NCBI RefSeq assembly: GCF_003332275.1
Contig: NZ_QOVA01000016.1
Location: 1 to 64,000, forward strand
Length of the DNA stretch: 64,000 nt
Origin: Edaphovirga cremea
GTDB lineage: Bacteria; Pseudomonadota; Gammaproteobacteria; Enterobacterales; Enterobacteriaceae
Direction: 5' to 3'
Position 1 is the stretch's first letter. Every line of letters starts with the position of its first letter. Positions 42,702 through 52,133 of the stretch are shown in pieces. The notes beneath the pieces were generated by a model. It was not told the origin of the DNA and searched no databases. It saw only the letters and a program-made list of their open reading frames with translations. A program made the translations under genes and the position numbers.

Positions 42702-44048
42702 TCAATTGACCGGTTTCAGCACGATACGCTTGATATCACCGACGATAAACAAGTAGCTGCACACGGCGATCAAGGCGTGGATACCGACATACACCAGGGC
42801 ACCTTTGAACGACCCGGTGGTACCGATGATATAACCGATCGCGATAGGGGTGACGATGCCGGAAATATTACCAAAGGTATTGAATAAACCACCGCTCAGA
42901 CCGCTAATCTCTTTCGGCGCAGTATCGGCCATAACCGCCCAACCTAGGGCACCCAATCCTTTGCCGAAGAAAGCAAATGCCATGACACCCACCACCATCC
43001 ATTCAGTGTCAATGTAGTTACAGAAGATCATCGACATGGACAAGAACATGCCAATAACAATCGGGGTCTTACGGGCAAAGGTTAAGGAATTGGTTTTACG
43101 CATCAGGTAGTCAGAGATAATGCCGCCCAAAACCCCCCCGGCGAAACCGCAAATGGCTGGGACAGATGCCAGGAAACCGGCCTTGAGGATCGACATCCCC
43201 CTTTCTTGCACCAGATACACCGGGAACCAGGTAATGAAAAAGTACGTTAATGCGTTGATACAGTACTGCCCGAGGTAAACACCGACCATCATACGGGACG
43301 ACAGCAGTTGTTTAATTTGCTTCCACTTCTCGCCCTTCACCGGAGTGCGTTTTTCATTCTTCACATCGATATTGATCAGTGCGCCACCGGCTTCCATGTA
43401 CTCGAGTTCGGCCTGATTGATACCGGGATAATCTTTCGGATCATGAATGACCTTCAGCCAAATGAAGCTGATGATGATACCCAGTCCGCCCATAAAGAAG
43501 AAAACGTGCGACCAACCGACCGCATGGGTTAACCAACCCATTATTGGGGCGAAAATAACGGTAGCGAAGTATTGTGCCGAGTTGAAAATTGAAACGGCAG
43601 TTCCACGTTCTTGTGCCGGGAACCAGGCTGCCACTATTCGACTATTCCCCGGGAAGGAAGGCGCTTCGGCTAACCCCACCAGGAATCGCAAAATAAACAG
43701 GGAGATTACGATGCCAGCACCACTGAAGATATCCACAAAACCTTGCAGCAGGGTAAACAAAGACCAAATAAAGATACTCCAGAAATAGACGCGTTTAGAG
43801 CCAAAGCGATCGAGTAACCAGCCACCAGGGATTTGACCGATAACATATGCCCAGGAGAATGCTGAAAACACATATCCCATGCCGATTGCATCCAGTCCAA
43901 TCTCTTTTGACATGGCAGAACCAGCAATTGAGAGGGTGGCCCGGTCACCATAGTTAAAAGAGGTGACAATAAACAGCATTACCACTATCCAATAGCGTTT
44001 ATTGGTTCTTTTTTGTATTGCGCCCGCGGCAGTACTTACCGTATCCAT
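42702..44048 (-). CDS. gudP: D-glucarate permease
   Basis: 448 residues from ATG 44048 (CAGGAG upstream); an earlier ATG at 44081 is not needed. It resembles enteric GudP along its length (KRTNKRYWIVVMLFIVTSFN, GWLLDRFGSKRVYFWSIFIW, LRFLVGLAEAPSFPG). Twelve membrane segments, MFS anion:cation symporter family. It imports D-glucarate and probably galactarate. In E. coli the order is gudP-gudX-gudD; here it is last, 725 bp from gudD. Confidence 0.95.
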   Translation of the reverse strand: MDTVSTAAGAIQKRTNKRYWIVVMLFIVTSFNYGDRATLSIAGSAMSKEIGLDAIGMGYVFSAFSWAYVIGQIPGGWLLDRFGSKRVYFWSIFIWSLFTLLQGFVDIFSGAGIVISLFILRFLVGLAEAPSFPGNSRIVAAWFPAQERGTAVSIFNSAQYFATVIFAPIMGWLTHAVGWSHVFFFMGGLGIIISFIWLKVIHDPKDYPGINQAELEYMEAGGALINIDVKNEKRTPVKGEKWKQIKQLLSSRMMVGVYLGQYCINALTYFFITWFPVYLVQERGMSILKAGFLASVPAICGFAGGVLGGIISDYLMRKTNSLTFARKTPIVIGMFLSMSMIFCNYIDTEWMVVGVMAFAFFGKGLGALGWAVMADTAPKEISGLSGGLFNTFGNISGIVTPIAIGYIIGTTGSFKGALVYVGIHALIAVCSYLFIVGDIKRIVLKPVN

Positions 44049-44303
44049 AAATAACTCCTGAATTATGACGATATGCTGCATTCATTCTGTAAAAAGATTT
44101 AATAAATAAACATCAGAATGAAAGTATTAAATTAGGTTATCCCTGTGTGGCGATCACGCTGCCTATTACACTTACTCCCTCGAACAAGATAGAGTATAGA
44201 GAGGCGCTATTGTTTATTCACTAGACAAACCAACAAATCTATCCGGCATAACGCGTTATTTATGTTGCATATGCCCAACTCTCTGTGTGCTGGTTCACGA
44301 AAC

Positions 44304-44495
44304 TCAAATAATGGTTAAAGCCGCTGAAAATACCCTTGATTTAACTTTTGAGTCAGTGGGGTTTTGTTTTTTAAAGACATTCACAGCATTATAAAAATGA
44401 AAAGTCGTTTCATTTTTATAATGCGCGATGAGCCGCCTGAGGTTTTCAGCCATAACGTTGAGAGCGGGGGTTTTAATGGGGTTTTCAGTGTTCAA
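44304..44495 (-). pseudogene. Truncated Xre-type HTH regulator fragment
   Basis: 63 codons from a TTG, or 49 from the ATG at 44453. MAENLRRLIAHYKN resembles the first helix of Xre/lambda-repressor-type regulators, but no helix-turn-helix follows. A perfect 16-bp inverted repeat (44387-44423) begins at the point where the similarity stops. It lies between gudD and gudP. The rest of the 725-bp gap holds no convincing gene. Confidence 0.4.
44387..44423. repeat. Perfect 16-bp AT-rich inverted repeat
   Basis: CATTATAAAAATGAAA (44387-44402) and TTTCATTTTTATAATG (44408-44423) are exact complements around AGTCG. It interrupts the HTH fragment and has no T-tract typical of terminators. Confidence 0.8.
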
Positions 44496-44773
44496 AGAGG
44501 GAGGGTTTTAAAAGGGCTGATAATTAAATCAGTCGCTGTTAATTATTCTTTGACATTAATTTTCCTACCCACAGCTATCGTCGCTGCAATATTCCGCGCA
44601 TTGAGAAATACATTATCTGTAGCATTATTCAGCGCGTGCCGCGTCATCTTCATTCTTTGCAACAGGGAGCAGGAAGATATAAAAACCGATATCCGGTAAC
44701 CGATTAATGTTTCGCCCTGCGATAAAATTATCAGCAGGGCGATGTTCACAACCGGAATTCAACAGATCGCGGT

Positions 44774-46114
44774 TTAACGGACCAGACAAGGACGCTTGTT
44801 ATCGAAGGTCCAGTTTGGAATCAGGAATTGCATGCCCATCGCGTCATCACGGGCACCCAGACCATGCTTTTTATACAGCTCATTACCTTTCATCACCTGA
44901 TCCATATCGATCTCGATACCCAGCCCAGGTTTCTTCGGTACTTCGACCATCCCGCCAACAATCTGCAACGGTTCTTTGGTTAAACGCTGATTGCCTTCCT
45001 GCCAGATCCAGTGGGTATCAATGGCGGCGATTTTGCCCGGCGCGGCAGCGGCGACGTGGGTGAACATCGCCAGGGAAATATCAAAGTGGTTGTTGGAATG
45101 TGAACCCCAGGTCAGGCCAAATTCGTGGCACATCTGTGCAACACGGACTGAGCCTTGCATTGTCCAGAAGTGCGGATCTGCCAGAGGGATGTCAACAGAT
45201 TGTAATGAAAGGGTATGACCCATTTGGCGCCAGTCGGTGGCAATCATGTTGGTGGCCGTCGGCAAGCCGGTTGCACGGCGGAATTCTGCCATGACTTCCC
45301 GCCCGGAGAACCCCTGTTCTGCGCCACACGGATCTTCGGCGTAGGCCAGTACGCCACGGAGCTGCTTGCCTAAACGGATGGCTTCTTCCAGTGACCAGGC
45401 ACCATTAGGATCCAGCGTGATACGGGCTTGCGGGAAACGTTTCGCCAGCGCAGTCACGGCTTCAGCCTCGTCACTTCCGGCCAGAACGCCACCTTTCAGT
45501 TTAAAATCATTGAAGCCATATTTTTCATAGGCGGCTTCAGCAAGGCGCACGACCGTATCGGCGCACAATGCTTCTTCGTGACGGAGGCGATACCAATCGC
45601 ACGGATCGTTTGGTTGACTCTGATAAGGCAGATCGGTTTTGTTACGATCGCCGATATAGAATAAATAACCGAGCATTTCAACAGCATCACGCTGTTGTCC
45701 ATCGCCCAGCAAGGAAGCAACAGTGACGTTGAGGAATTGACCCAACAGATCGAGCAAACCGGCTTCGATACCCGTGACAACGTGAATGGTGGTACGAAGG
45801 TCGAAGGTTTGCTGACCACGTCCGCTTGCGTCACGATCGGCAAACTGATTGCGCACTTTCGTCAGAATATTTTTATACTCCCCTAGGGTTTTCCCAACCA
45901 CCAGCGGTACTGCATCTTCCAGCGTTTGCCTGATTTTCTCCCCGCCAGGGATTTCACCTACGCCGGTGTGACCACAATTATCAGTCAGGATAACGATGTT
46001 ACGCGTAAAGAAAGGGGCATGTGCTCCGCTCAGGTTGAGCAGCATACTGTCATGACCGGCGACGGGGATGACTTTCATTGACGTAATCGTGGGTAAGGAT
46101 TTATCTTGTGTCAT
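44774..46114 (-). CDS. gudD: D-glucarate dehydratase
   Basis: 446 residues of the enolase superfamily. Catalytic region FNDFKLKGG (KxK), metal ligands in [19 protein letters not shown] and NMIATDW, and base His in GSHSNNHFD are visible. The sequence follows enteric GudD closely ([42 protein letters not shown]). It dehydrates D-glucarate to 5-keto-4-deoxyglucarate. Its paralogue gudX lies 255 bp upstream. Confidence 0.95.
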   Translation of the reverse strand: MTQDKSLPTITSMKVIPVAGHDSMLLNLSGAHAPFFTRNIVILTDNCGHTGVGEIPGGEKIRQTLEDAVPLVVGKTLGEYKNILTKVRNQFADRDASGRGQQTFDLRTTIHVVTGIEAGLLDLLGQFLNVTVASLLGDGQQRDAVEMLGYLFYIGDRNKTDLPYQSQPNDPCDWYRLRHEEALCADTVVRLAEAAYEKYGFNDFKLKGGVLAGSDEAEAVTALAKRFPQARITLDPNGAWSLEEAIRLGKQLRGVLAYAEDPCGAEQGFSGREVMAEFRRATGLPTATNMIATDWRQMGHTLSLQSVDIPLADPHFWTMQGSVRVAQMCHEFGLTWGSHSNNHFDISLAMFTHVAAAAPGKIAAIDTHWIWQEGNQRLTKEPLQIVGGMVEVPKKPGLGIEIDMDQVMKGNELYKKHGLGARDDAMGMQFLIPNWTFDNKRPCLVR

Positions 46115-46369
46115 TTAAAAATACCTCAGATAGCGTTTAGCTGATGACGAATAGTGAATAACTAACCGGTTAAGGCGAAAGGGGATAAGCATTAATGCCC
46201 GTAGAAAACGTGATAAAAGTATAAGGGCGTCCAGTTAATAAACCATCGGGCGAATATACAAAAATAACATTATTTCAGGATTGGTTTATGTGCATGCGCC
46301 CTATCGATTGCGCCTTTGCTCACACTCTGACAATTCCTTACGTCATCAATATACCCTTGGATAAGTTAA

Positions 46370-47713
46370 CTATTTACGCCCAAAACAGGGGCGCTTGCGG
46401 TCAAATTTCCAGCCGGGTACCAGATATTGCATCGCCGCGGCATCGTTGCGTGCTCCGGTTGGCAGGCGTTTATGCAAGTCGTGGGCTTTCAGCACTTGCT
46501 CCATATCGATCTCGACGCCAAAGCCCGGGGCATCAGGCACCGCAATTTTGCCGTTCACTATTTGCAACGGCTCTTTGGTTAAACGCTGGTTGCCTTCCTG
46601 CCAAATCCAGTGGGTATCAATCGCCGTCGGATTGCCTGGCGCAGCGGCACCCACATGCGTGAACATCGCCAGGGAAATATCAAAATGGTTATTGGAATGA
46701 CAGCCCCAGGTCAAACCCCATTCATCACAAAGCTGGGCGACCCGAACTGCACCGTGCATCGTCCAGAAATGGGGATCGGCCAGAGGAATGTCCACCGCTT
46801 GCAGCATGACTGCATGATTCATCTCGCGCCAGTTGGTGGCAATCATGTTGGTTGCTACCGGTAAACCCGTCGCCCGGCGGAACTCGGCCATCACTTCGCG
46901 ACCTGAGAAACCCTGCTCCGCCCCGCACGGATCTTCAGCGTAAGTCAGGATGCCTTTCATGTTTTTGCACAGTGCGATGGCCTCATCCAGCAACCATGCG
47001 CCATTGGGGTCAACGGTGATGCGCGCCTCCGGGAACTGTTTTGCCAACGCAGTCACGGTTTCGATTTCATCCTCACCGGGCAAAACACCGCCTTTGAGTT
47101 TGAAATCCTTGAAGCCATAGCGATCTTGGGATGCTTGCGCCAGCCGTAAAATCGCGGCGGTATCCATCGCTTTCTGGTGACGTAAATCGTACCAACTGTG
47201 TTTGTTCTGCTCACCGCCGAGATAAGGCAGATCGGTTTGCGTACGGTCACCGATATAGAACAGATAACCGAGAACCGTCACGCTATCGCGTTGTTTGCCC
47301 GGCCCGAGGAGTTCAACAACCGGCACGCTGAGGAATTTACCCAACAGATCCAGCAGGGCGGCTTCCAGTGCCGCGACGGCGTTGACGCGCAATTCAAACG
47401 TCCAGGCTCCCTTGGCAAAAGAGTCAAAATCGGTTGATTGATTTCCGGTGTGAATCGCGTGAACCAGTTGATTCATCCGGGCAACTTGTTTGCCCAATAC
47501 CTGCGGAATGGCATCGATCAGCGTCTGATAAATAACCTCTCCGCCGGGGGCTTCGCCTACGCCGGTATGCCCGGCGCTGTCGGTAAGAATCACGATATTT
47601 CGGGTGAAGTATGCGCCGTGCGCACCGCCAATATTGAGCAGCATACTGTCATGACCCGCAACGGGAATCACTTTCATGTCGGTAATGACCGGACTGCTTT
47701 GCGTATTGCTCAT
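46370..47713 (-). CDS. gudX: Glucarate dehydratase-related protein
   Basis: 447 residues from ATG 47713 (AAGGATC upstream); a longer start at 47839 lacks support. It resembles GudX ([57 protein letters not shown]) and keeps the enolase-superfamily residues ([26 protein letters not shown]). GudX has glucarate dehydratase-like activity of low level in E. coli. It is the first gene of the glucarate cluster here. Confidence 0.92.
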   Translation of the reverse strand: MSNTQSSPVITDMKVIPVAGHDSMLLNIGGAHGAYFTRNIVILTDSAGHTGVGEAPGGEVIYQTLIDAIPQVLGKQVARMNQLVHAIHTGNQSTDFDSFAKGAWTFELRVNAVAALEAALLDLLGKFLSVPVVELLGPGKQRDSVTVLGYLFYIGDRTQTDLPYLGGEQNKHSWYDLRHQKAMDTAAILRLAQASQDRYGFKDFKLKGGVLPGEDEIETVTALAKQFPEARITVDPNGAWLLDEAIALCKNMKGILTYAEDPCGAEQGFSGREVMAEFRRATGLPVATNMIATNWREMNHAVMLQAVDIPLADPHFWTMHGAVRVAQLCDEWGLTWGCHSNNHFDISLAMFTHVGAAAPGNPTAIDTHWIWQEGNQRLTKEPLQIVNGKIAVPDAPGFGVEIDMEQVLKAHDLHKRLPTGARNDAAAMQYLVPGWKFDRKRPCFGRK

Positions 47714-47872
47714 AATGAAGATCCTTTTTCTGCGTGATACTTTCTTTAGGCGTGAAAGTGCTGTTGGGAATGAGGTAGTCGTAGCCGAAAATATATTTTT
47801 ATCAGTATAGGTACGAGGATAGAGGAAACCATTAGGCATCAGTATGAAAATTGATTTTTAAGCGACATATAT

Positions 47873-47888
47873 TGTGGACATATGCACA
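47873..47888. promoter_or_regulatory. CRP-like site upstream of gudX
   Basis: TGTGGACATATGCACA is a near-palindrome matching eight of ten defined CRP positions, 160 bp before the gudX start. The remaining gap from 47714 to 48172 holds no gene. Confidence 0.35.
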
Positions 47889-48172
47889 ATAAGTCGTGCC
47901 AGAGATCACAGAAAGCAAGAGGGTGTAATCGAATACTTTTAGCAACACGCTTACAGAAATAATTGAGATATTATCAGGCTGTAATAATTGGAGGTTTATC
48001 ACACATCAGTTTAAAAATAAGATTTTTCTTGCCAATAAATAGGATGATTCTGAATTGTTTGAAGGCAAAAGTATTGATAGTATCAATTTTCCCCGGGATT
48101 GAGCAAAAGTGTTATACAAAATTATCTTTATTTTGTCTGAGGCGCTTTGAGAGTCGTCATGGAACGACATAC

Positions 48173-48805
48173 ATGAATAATATACATATTTTAAGTAAAG
48201 ACAAGATGTTTTGCGAGGCGATGAAGTCTCTTTTGATGGAAGAAAACGAGACATCAAGATGTATATGCTATCCTAAAGCTGAAAAAATGATTCTCGAGTT
48301 TCAACGCTTCGATTCGAAGAACATTATTATTGATACTGATGGTTTTACCTACGGTATGATATTAAACACTGTCAGGTTGCTAAAAAGAGACTCTCCGCAC
48401 GCCAGCATTTTTACTGTCTTGAACAGTAGTATTGCCAATAGAAAAAACTACACGATGGGGTTTTTTCTCTATTCTGATTACATGATTAACAAGTTTGACC
48501 GTTTAAGCCATGTCAGAGAAGCAATCAAATGTTATCTATTTTTTTCGAATACTGATAAATCGCAGATGAATAGGGATGATCGGATTAATTCAGAGCGTAA
48601 AACGCACTATTCAAAGCGGCTCACCAAACGTGAAATTGATATCCTGAGTCACTTGATTGCGGGGAAGGGGGCCAAGGAGATAGCAACTGAATTGTCCATC
48701 AGCGCCAAAACGGTTTATTCGCATAAACATAAGCTATATGAAAAACTTGGCGTGAAGAATATCGTTGAACTTTATGAAATCATGAACATATCCTCCATGC
48801 TTTAA
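48173..48805 (+). CDS. LuxR-type HTH regulator
   Basis: 210 residues from ATG 48173; a 280-residue reading from 47963 has an unlikely N terminus. The C-terminal HTH is clear (LTKREIDILSHLIAGKGAKEIATELSISAKTVYSHKHKLYEKLG). The N-terminal 130 residues resemble a pseudo-receiver (NNIHILSKDKMFCEAMKSLL) of the RcsA/FimZ-like type also encoded at 3827. It is AT-rich and monocistronic. Target unknown. Confidence 0.72.
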   Translation: MNNIHILSKDKMFCEAMKSLLMEENETSRCICYPKAEKMILEFQRFDSKNIIIDTDGFTYGMILNTVRLLKRDSPHASIFTVLNSSIANRKNYTMGFFLYSDYMINKFDRLSHVREAIKCYLFFSNTDKSQMNRDDRINSERKTHYSKRLTKREIDILSHLIAGKGAKEIATELSISAKTVYSHKHKLYEKLGVKNIVELYEIMNISSML

Positions 48806-49122
48806 ACATTGAAAACTTACGGCGTTACAGTCATAGGCTCTATGGGTGGCAGGGCTCCTTAGGCGAGATAAAAGATTTCTGGATTATATGATTCTGGGAT
48901 TATAGGATTTTTACTGTCATCTCTTTTCCTGTTCTCACCTCACACTCTCGGTTTTTTCCTTAAGCGTCTGCACCAATTTTGTGCAGCGTGTCGACGTACC
49001 TGCCTTTCGTCAGTGCAACAATGTCGCGATCTCGATTGTTCCATCAGAAATTGTTGTAAATCATTTGTTTGGTTTAAAAATTGCATTCTTCTTTGTGCCA
49101 TTTAACGAAAGGAAGTAAACCA
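48806..49122. other. Promoter region of ansB
   Basis: About 320 bases with no gene. In E. coli the ansB promoter is controlled by CRP and FNR; no perfect site for either was recognised here. Confidence 0.4.
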
Positions 49123-50172
49123 GTGAATAAAATCAGATCGTTCTTTATCGTTGTGCTGTTGGTTGTTGCGACACCGTTCTCGTGGGCCGCCGATCAACTG
49201 CCACATATCGTCATTCTGGCGACGGGCGGAACCATTGCGGGCTCTGCGGCATCGAACACGCAGACAACCGGCTACAAAGCCGGGGCGCTTGGGATTGAAA
49301 CGCTGTTGTCTGCCGTACCAGAATTAAAAGCGATAGCCCGCGTGGATGGCGAGCAGATTTCAAATATCGGCAGTGAAAATATGACCAGCGATGTTTTGCT
49401 GAAACTGTCCAATCGGGTAAATGAATTACTGGCCCGCAGCGACGTCGATGGTGTGGTCATCACCCACGGTACCGACACGTTGGATGAATCACCGTACTTT
49501 CTTAACCTGACCGTCAAAAGCGAAAAACCGGTGGTTTTCACCGCAGCGATGCGCCCTGCAACCTCAATGAGTGCTGATGGCCCGATGAATCTGTATAACG
49601 CCGTTCTGGTGGCTGCGGATAAATCTTCCTGGGGTCGCGGCGTGATGGTTGAACTGAACGACCGTATCGGTTCCGCGCGCTTTACCACCAAAAGCAATGC
49701 CTCTTCACTCGATACCTTCAAGGCTGTAGAAGAAGGCTATCTCGGCACCATCGTTGGCGGAAAAATTTACTTTGAAACCCGCGTTGACAAGATTCACACC
49801 ACGCGTTCTGTTTTTGACGTTACCGGGCTGAAATCACTGCCTGCCGTGGACATCATCTTTGGCTATCAGGATGACCCGGAATACATGTACGATGCAGCCA
49901 TTCAGCATAAAGTAAAAGGCATTGTCTACGCGGGGATGGGTGCGGGTTCGGTGTCAAAACGCAGCGATGCCGGTATTCGTAAGGCGCAAGCCAAAGACAT
50001 CGTTGTTGTGCGTTCGAGCAGAACCGGCAGCGGCGTGGTACCACCGGATTCCAACCAACCGGGTCTGGTCTCCAACTCCCTCAATCCTGCAAAATCGCGT
50101 ATCTTGCTGATGCTGGCCCTGACCAAAACGGATAATCCGGAAATCATTCAGCAGTATTTCAATACTTACTAA
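49123..50172 (+). CDS. ansB: Periplasmic L-asparaginase II
   Basis: 349 residues from GTG 49123, preceded by AAAGGAAG; the 49081 start is rejected because it puts residues before the signal peptide. Signal peptide [22 protein letters not shown]. Catalytic Thr in LATGGTIAG, second Thr-Asp in THGTDTLDE, and Lys/Asp-containing [14 protein letters not shown] are present. It hydrolyses asparagine to aspartate and ammonia in the periplasm. Confidence 0.95.
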   Translation: MNKIRSFFIVVLLVVATPFSWAADQLPHIVILATGGTIAGSAASNTQTTGYKAGALGIETLLSAVPELKAIARVDGEQISNIGSENMTSDVLLKLSNRVNELLARSDVDGVVITHGTDTLDESPYFLNLTVKSEKPVVFTAAMRPATSMSADGPMNLYNAVLVAADKSSWGRGVMVELNDRIGSARFTTKSNASSLDTFKAVEEGYLGTIVGGKIYFETRVDKIHTTRSVFDVTGLKSLPAVDIIFGYQDDPEYMYDAAIQHKVKGIVYAGMGAGSVSKRSDAGIRKAQAKDIVVVRSSRTGSGVVPPDSNQPGLVSNSLNPAKSRILLMLALTKTDNPEIIQQYFNTY

Positions 50173-50197
50173 TAATCCTACATCGAGATCTTTCCAC

Positions 50198-50234
50198 AAC
50201 AACGGCCATTCATCGCGGATGGCCGTTGTTTTTT
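50198..50234 (+). terminator. Rho-independent terminator after ansB
   Basis: AACAACGGCCAT and ATGGCCGTTGTT form a 12-bp stem with a 9-base loop, ending in six T residues, 26 bp past the stop. Confidence 0.9.
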
Positions 50235-50534
50235 ATACAAGGCAAGACCCACGCTGATTATTTCCTCTCGAACATCTGATTTTTTGTACTTCTGCACTTC
50301 CGCACATGAAATTATAAATCCTCAGTGTTGATTTACTGCCCGTCTTGGGTTCCTTTTCAGCCCGCCTGATATTTATTTTCTTATTACACTGATAAGTGTT
50401 GGTTGGATTGTCTGGTGTTACTCCTATAGCAATCCTTTATCTGACTAATGATGCCAGAAAGCATTAAGGCTGTTCTGACATTGATTTATTAATGTAATCA
50501 TTGTTTTGATATGTAAAAATTCGGAGATGTTAAA

Positions 50535-51899
50535 ATGAAAAAGACAAACCCTGGTCAAGATAAATCAGTATCTCTTGAAGTCGGTAGTAGTATTGACGAT
50601 CTAACGTCTTTGAAACTTACTGGTTTGGCGATTGACATAGATCTATCGTCAGATACTAATATAAGAACGATATTTGCAAATGGTGCAATGACTGCGGCAG
50701 TTTTTCTCGGCTATACATATAACATTACAGACTCAGCGGATACGACTACTGGTCCTGATATAGAAAATTATCTACAAACCCCTGGGAATCTTGTCTGGAA
50801 ATCTGGATCTAACCAAGACTCAGCGGTTTCACTGACCGACTCCACTGACAAGGGTGGCCTGGGTTGGACCGTTTCTTATTCCGATAATGGGTATCATCAC
50901 GATACTCAAGTTGACGTTATATTAACTGCTGTTGAACCTATCTCCCCTCCAGGCATTACGGGGATTTCAGGCTGTGTGAATATGTATCTGATGCCGCCTG
51001 AAAATAACAAAGACTCATCCGATACCCCTATTTTTTGCGAGCTGAGTGCGATAAGTCCTGCCACGAATGATTCAAGCACATATGGCAAAATGACTCACGA
51101 ACTGGCTGTGCAAACTATTATTTGGGATCATGATAAAACAGCTTTTGAAATTAAGTCCGTCGGTAATGATACCCCTTACGAACCTATGATTCGTCAAATA
51201 AAATATATTTCTGACTATGTTACAAATACCCCATCATATATTATTAGGGATGTTAATGCTGTTCATCCGACGATTGCGGATTATCCTGACGCAACCAATG
51301 ACGAACAATATTACCACATGCCATTTAAAGCTAACCCACCTAATAGTGATTGGTCTGACTATTTTTATATGCTAGCATCCGGACAGAAAGATGGCTACAA
51401 TTCTCCGCGCAGCGTCTATTTATTATATGCGAATAGTACAATTGCAGGGCGCCTTCATGAATTAAGTAATCTAACTTCAAAATCGGGAGGTAATTACTAT
51501 TTTGCAAAGGACTACTACGGTTATGTGTGGTCTGATCCCGAGTATTTGGCATACGGGGAAGGGTTGAATAATAAATTTACTTCAATTAATTTAGTAGACC
51601 ATGATAGTTGGAACATGGAGGACATATCGGGGATTGTCATTGGAACTCAACCAAATATCTTACAGGCATACCAAGATTGGTTCCAGATATCTGGCCCTGA
51701 CTCAGGTCAATATTTACAACATTTCGATAATGTCACTATTACTAACTATCCGGGACAGGATGGGAATAGAGTCTGGTTTGAAGTTTATGATTCTTTTGGC
51801 ACTACATTTACTTTGTACGTGCATTTCGATCCCAATGAGGATAATTGCTATTCTGGCTGGTATGTTGATAATGCTTATTATGGACATTATAATCCCTAA
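50535..51899 (+). CDS. Unrecognised 454-residue protein at the head of the RHS island
   Basis: 454 residues from ATG 50535 with GGAG seven bases upstream. No signal peptide or membrane segment. It is rich in Asp, Tyr, Asn and Thr, with predicted beta-structure throughout; NIRTIFANGAMTAAVFLGYTY and GWTVSYSDNGYHHDTQVD near the N terminus look like an Ig-like or lectin-like module, and the C-terminal 110 residues (QISGPDSGQYLQHFDNVTI, WFEVYDSFGTTFTLYVHFD) form another. I do not recognise the family. AT-rich DNA and position 234 bp before the RHS gene suggest it belongs to the same acquired unit. Confidence 0.75.
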   Translation: MKKTNPGQDKSVSLEVGSSIDDLTSLKLTGLAIDIDLSSDTNIRTIFANGAMTAAVFLGYTYNITDSADTTTGPDIENYLQTPGNLVWKSGSNQDSAVSLTDSTDKGGLGWTVSYSDNGYHHDTQVDVILTAVEPISPPGITGISGCVNMYLMPPENNKDSSDTPIFCELSAISPATNDSSTYGKMTHELAVQTIIWDHDKTAFEIKSVGNDTPYEPMIRQIKYISDYVTNTPSYIIRDVNAVHPTIADYPDATNDEQYYHMPFKANPPNSDWSDYFYMLASGQKDGYNSPRSVYLLYANSTIAGRLHELSNLTSKSGGNYYFAKDYYGYVWSDPEYLAYGEGLNNKFTSINLVDHDSWNMEDISGIVIGTQPNILQAYQDWFQISGPDSGQYLQHFDNVTITNYPGQDGNRVWFEVYDSFGTTFTLYVHFDPNEDNCYSGWYVDNAYYGHYNP

Positions 51900-52133
51900 G
51901 GAAAGCAAGTAAAACACTTGCTGCTTAGAAATCTACGTCGATATCTGCATTGGCGGATATCGATATTTTCAGAAGGCGAAAATTAGGGTCTGAATGAAGA
52001 GCATGTTATTCCTGTATTAATGGAATTCGCATTCAGACCTTTTTTGGTTTAAACAATATTTAGGCATCAATACAATACGAATTAGTTGTATTAAACATGA
52101 TCGCATTCATTGGAAACCTTATAGGTAAATATC

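Noticed and set aside
42612..42887. Plus-strand ORF over the end of gudP
   Set aside because: Antisense to a recognised gene and crosses two hairpins.
44543..44749. 68-codon minus-strand ORF between gudD and gudP
   Set aside because: No ribosome site and no recognisable product; position alone is not support.
47963..48172. N-terminal extension of the LuxR-type gene
   Set aside because: The 70 added residues are random-looking and lack a ribosome site; the ATG at 48173 gives a normal domain start.
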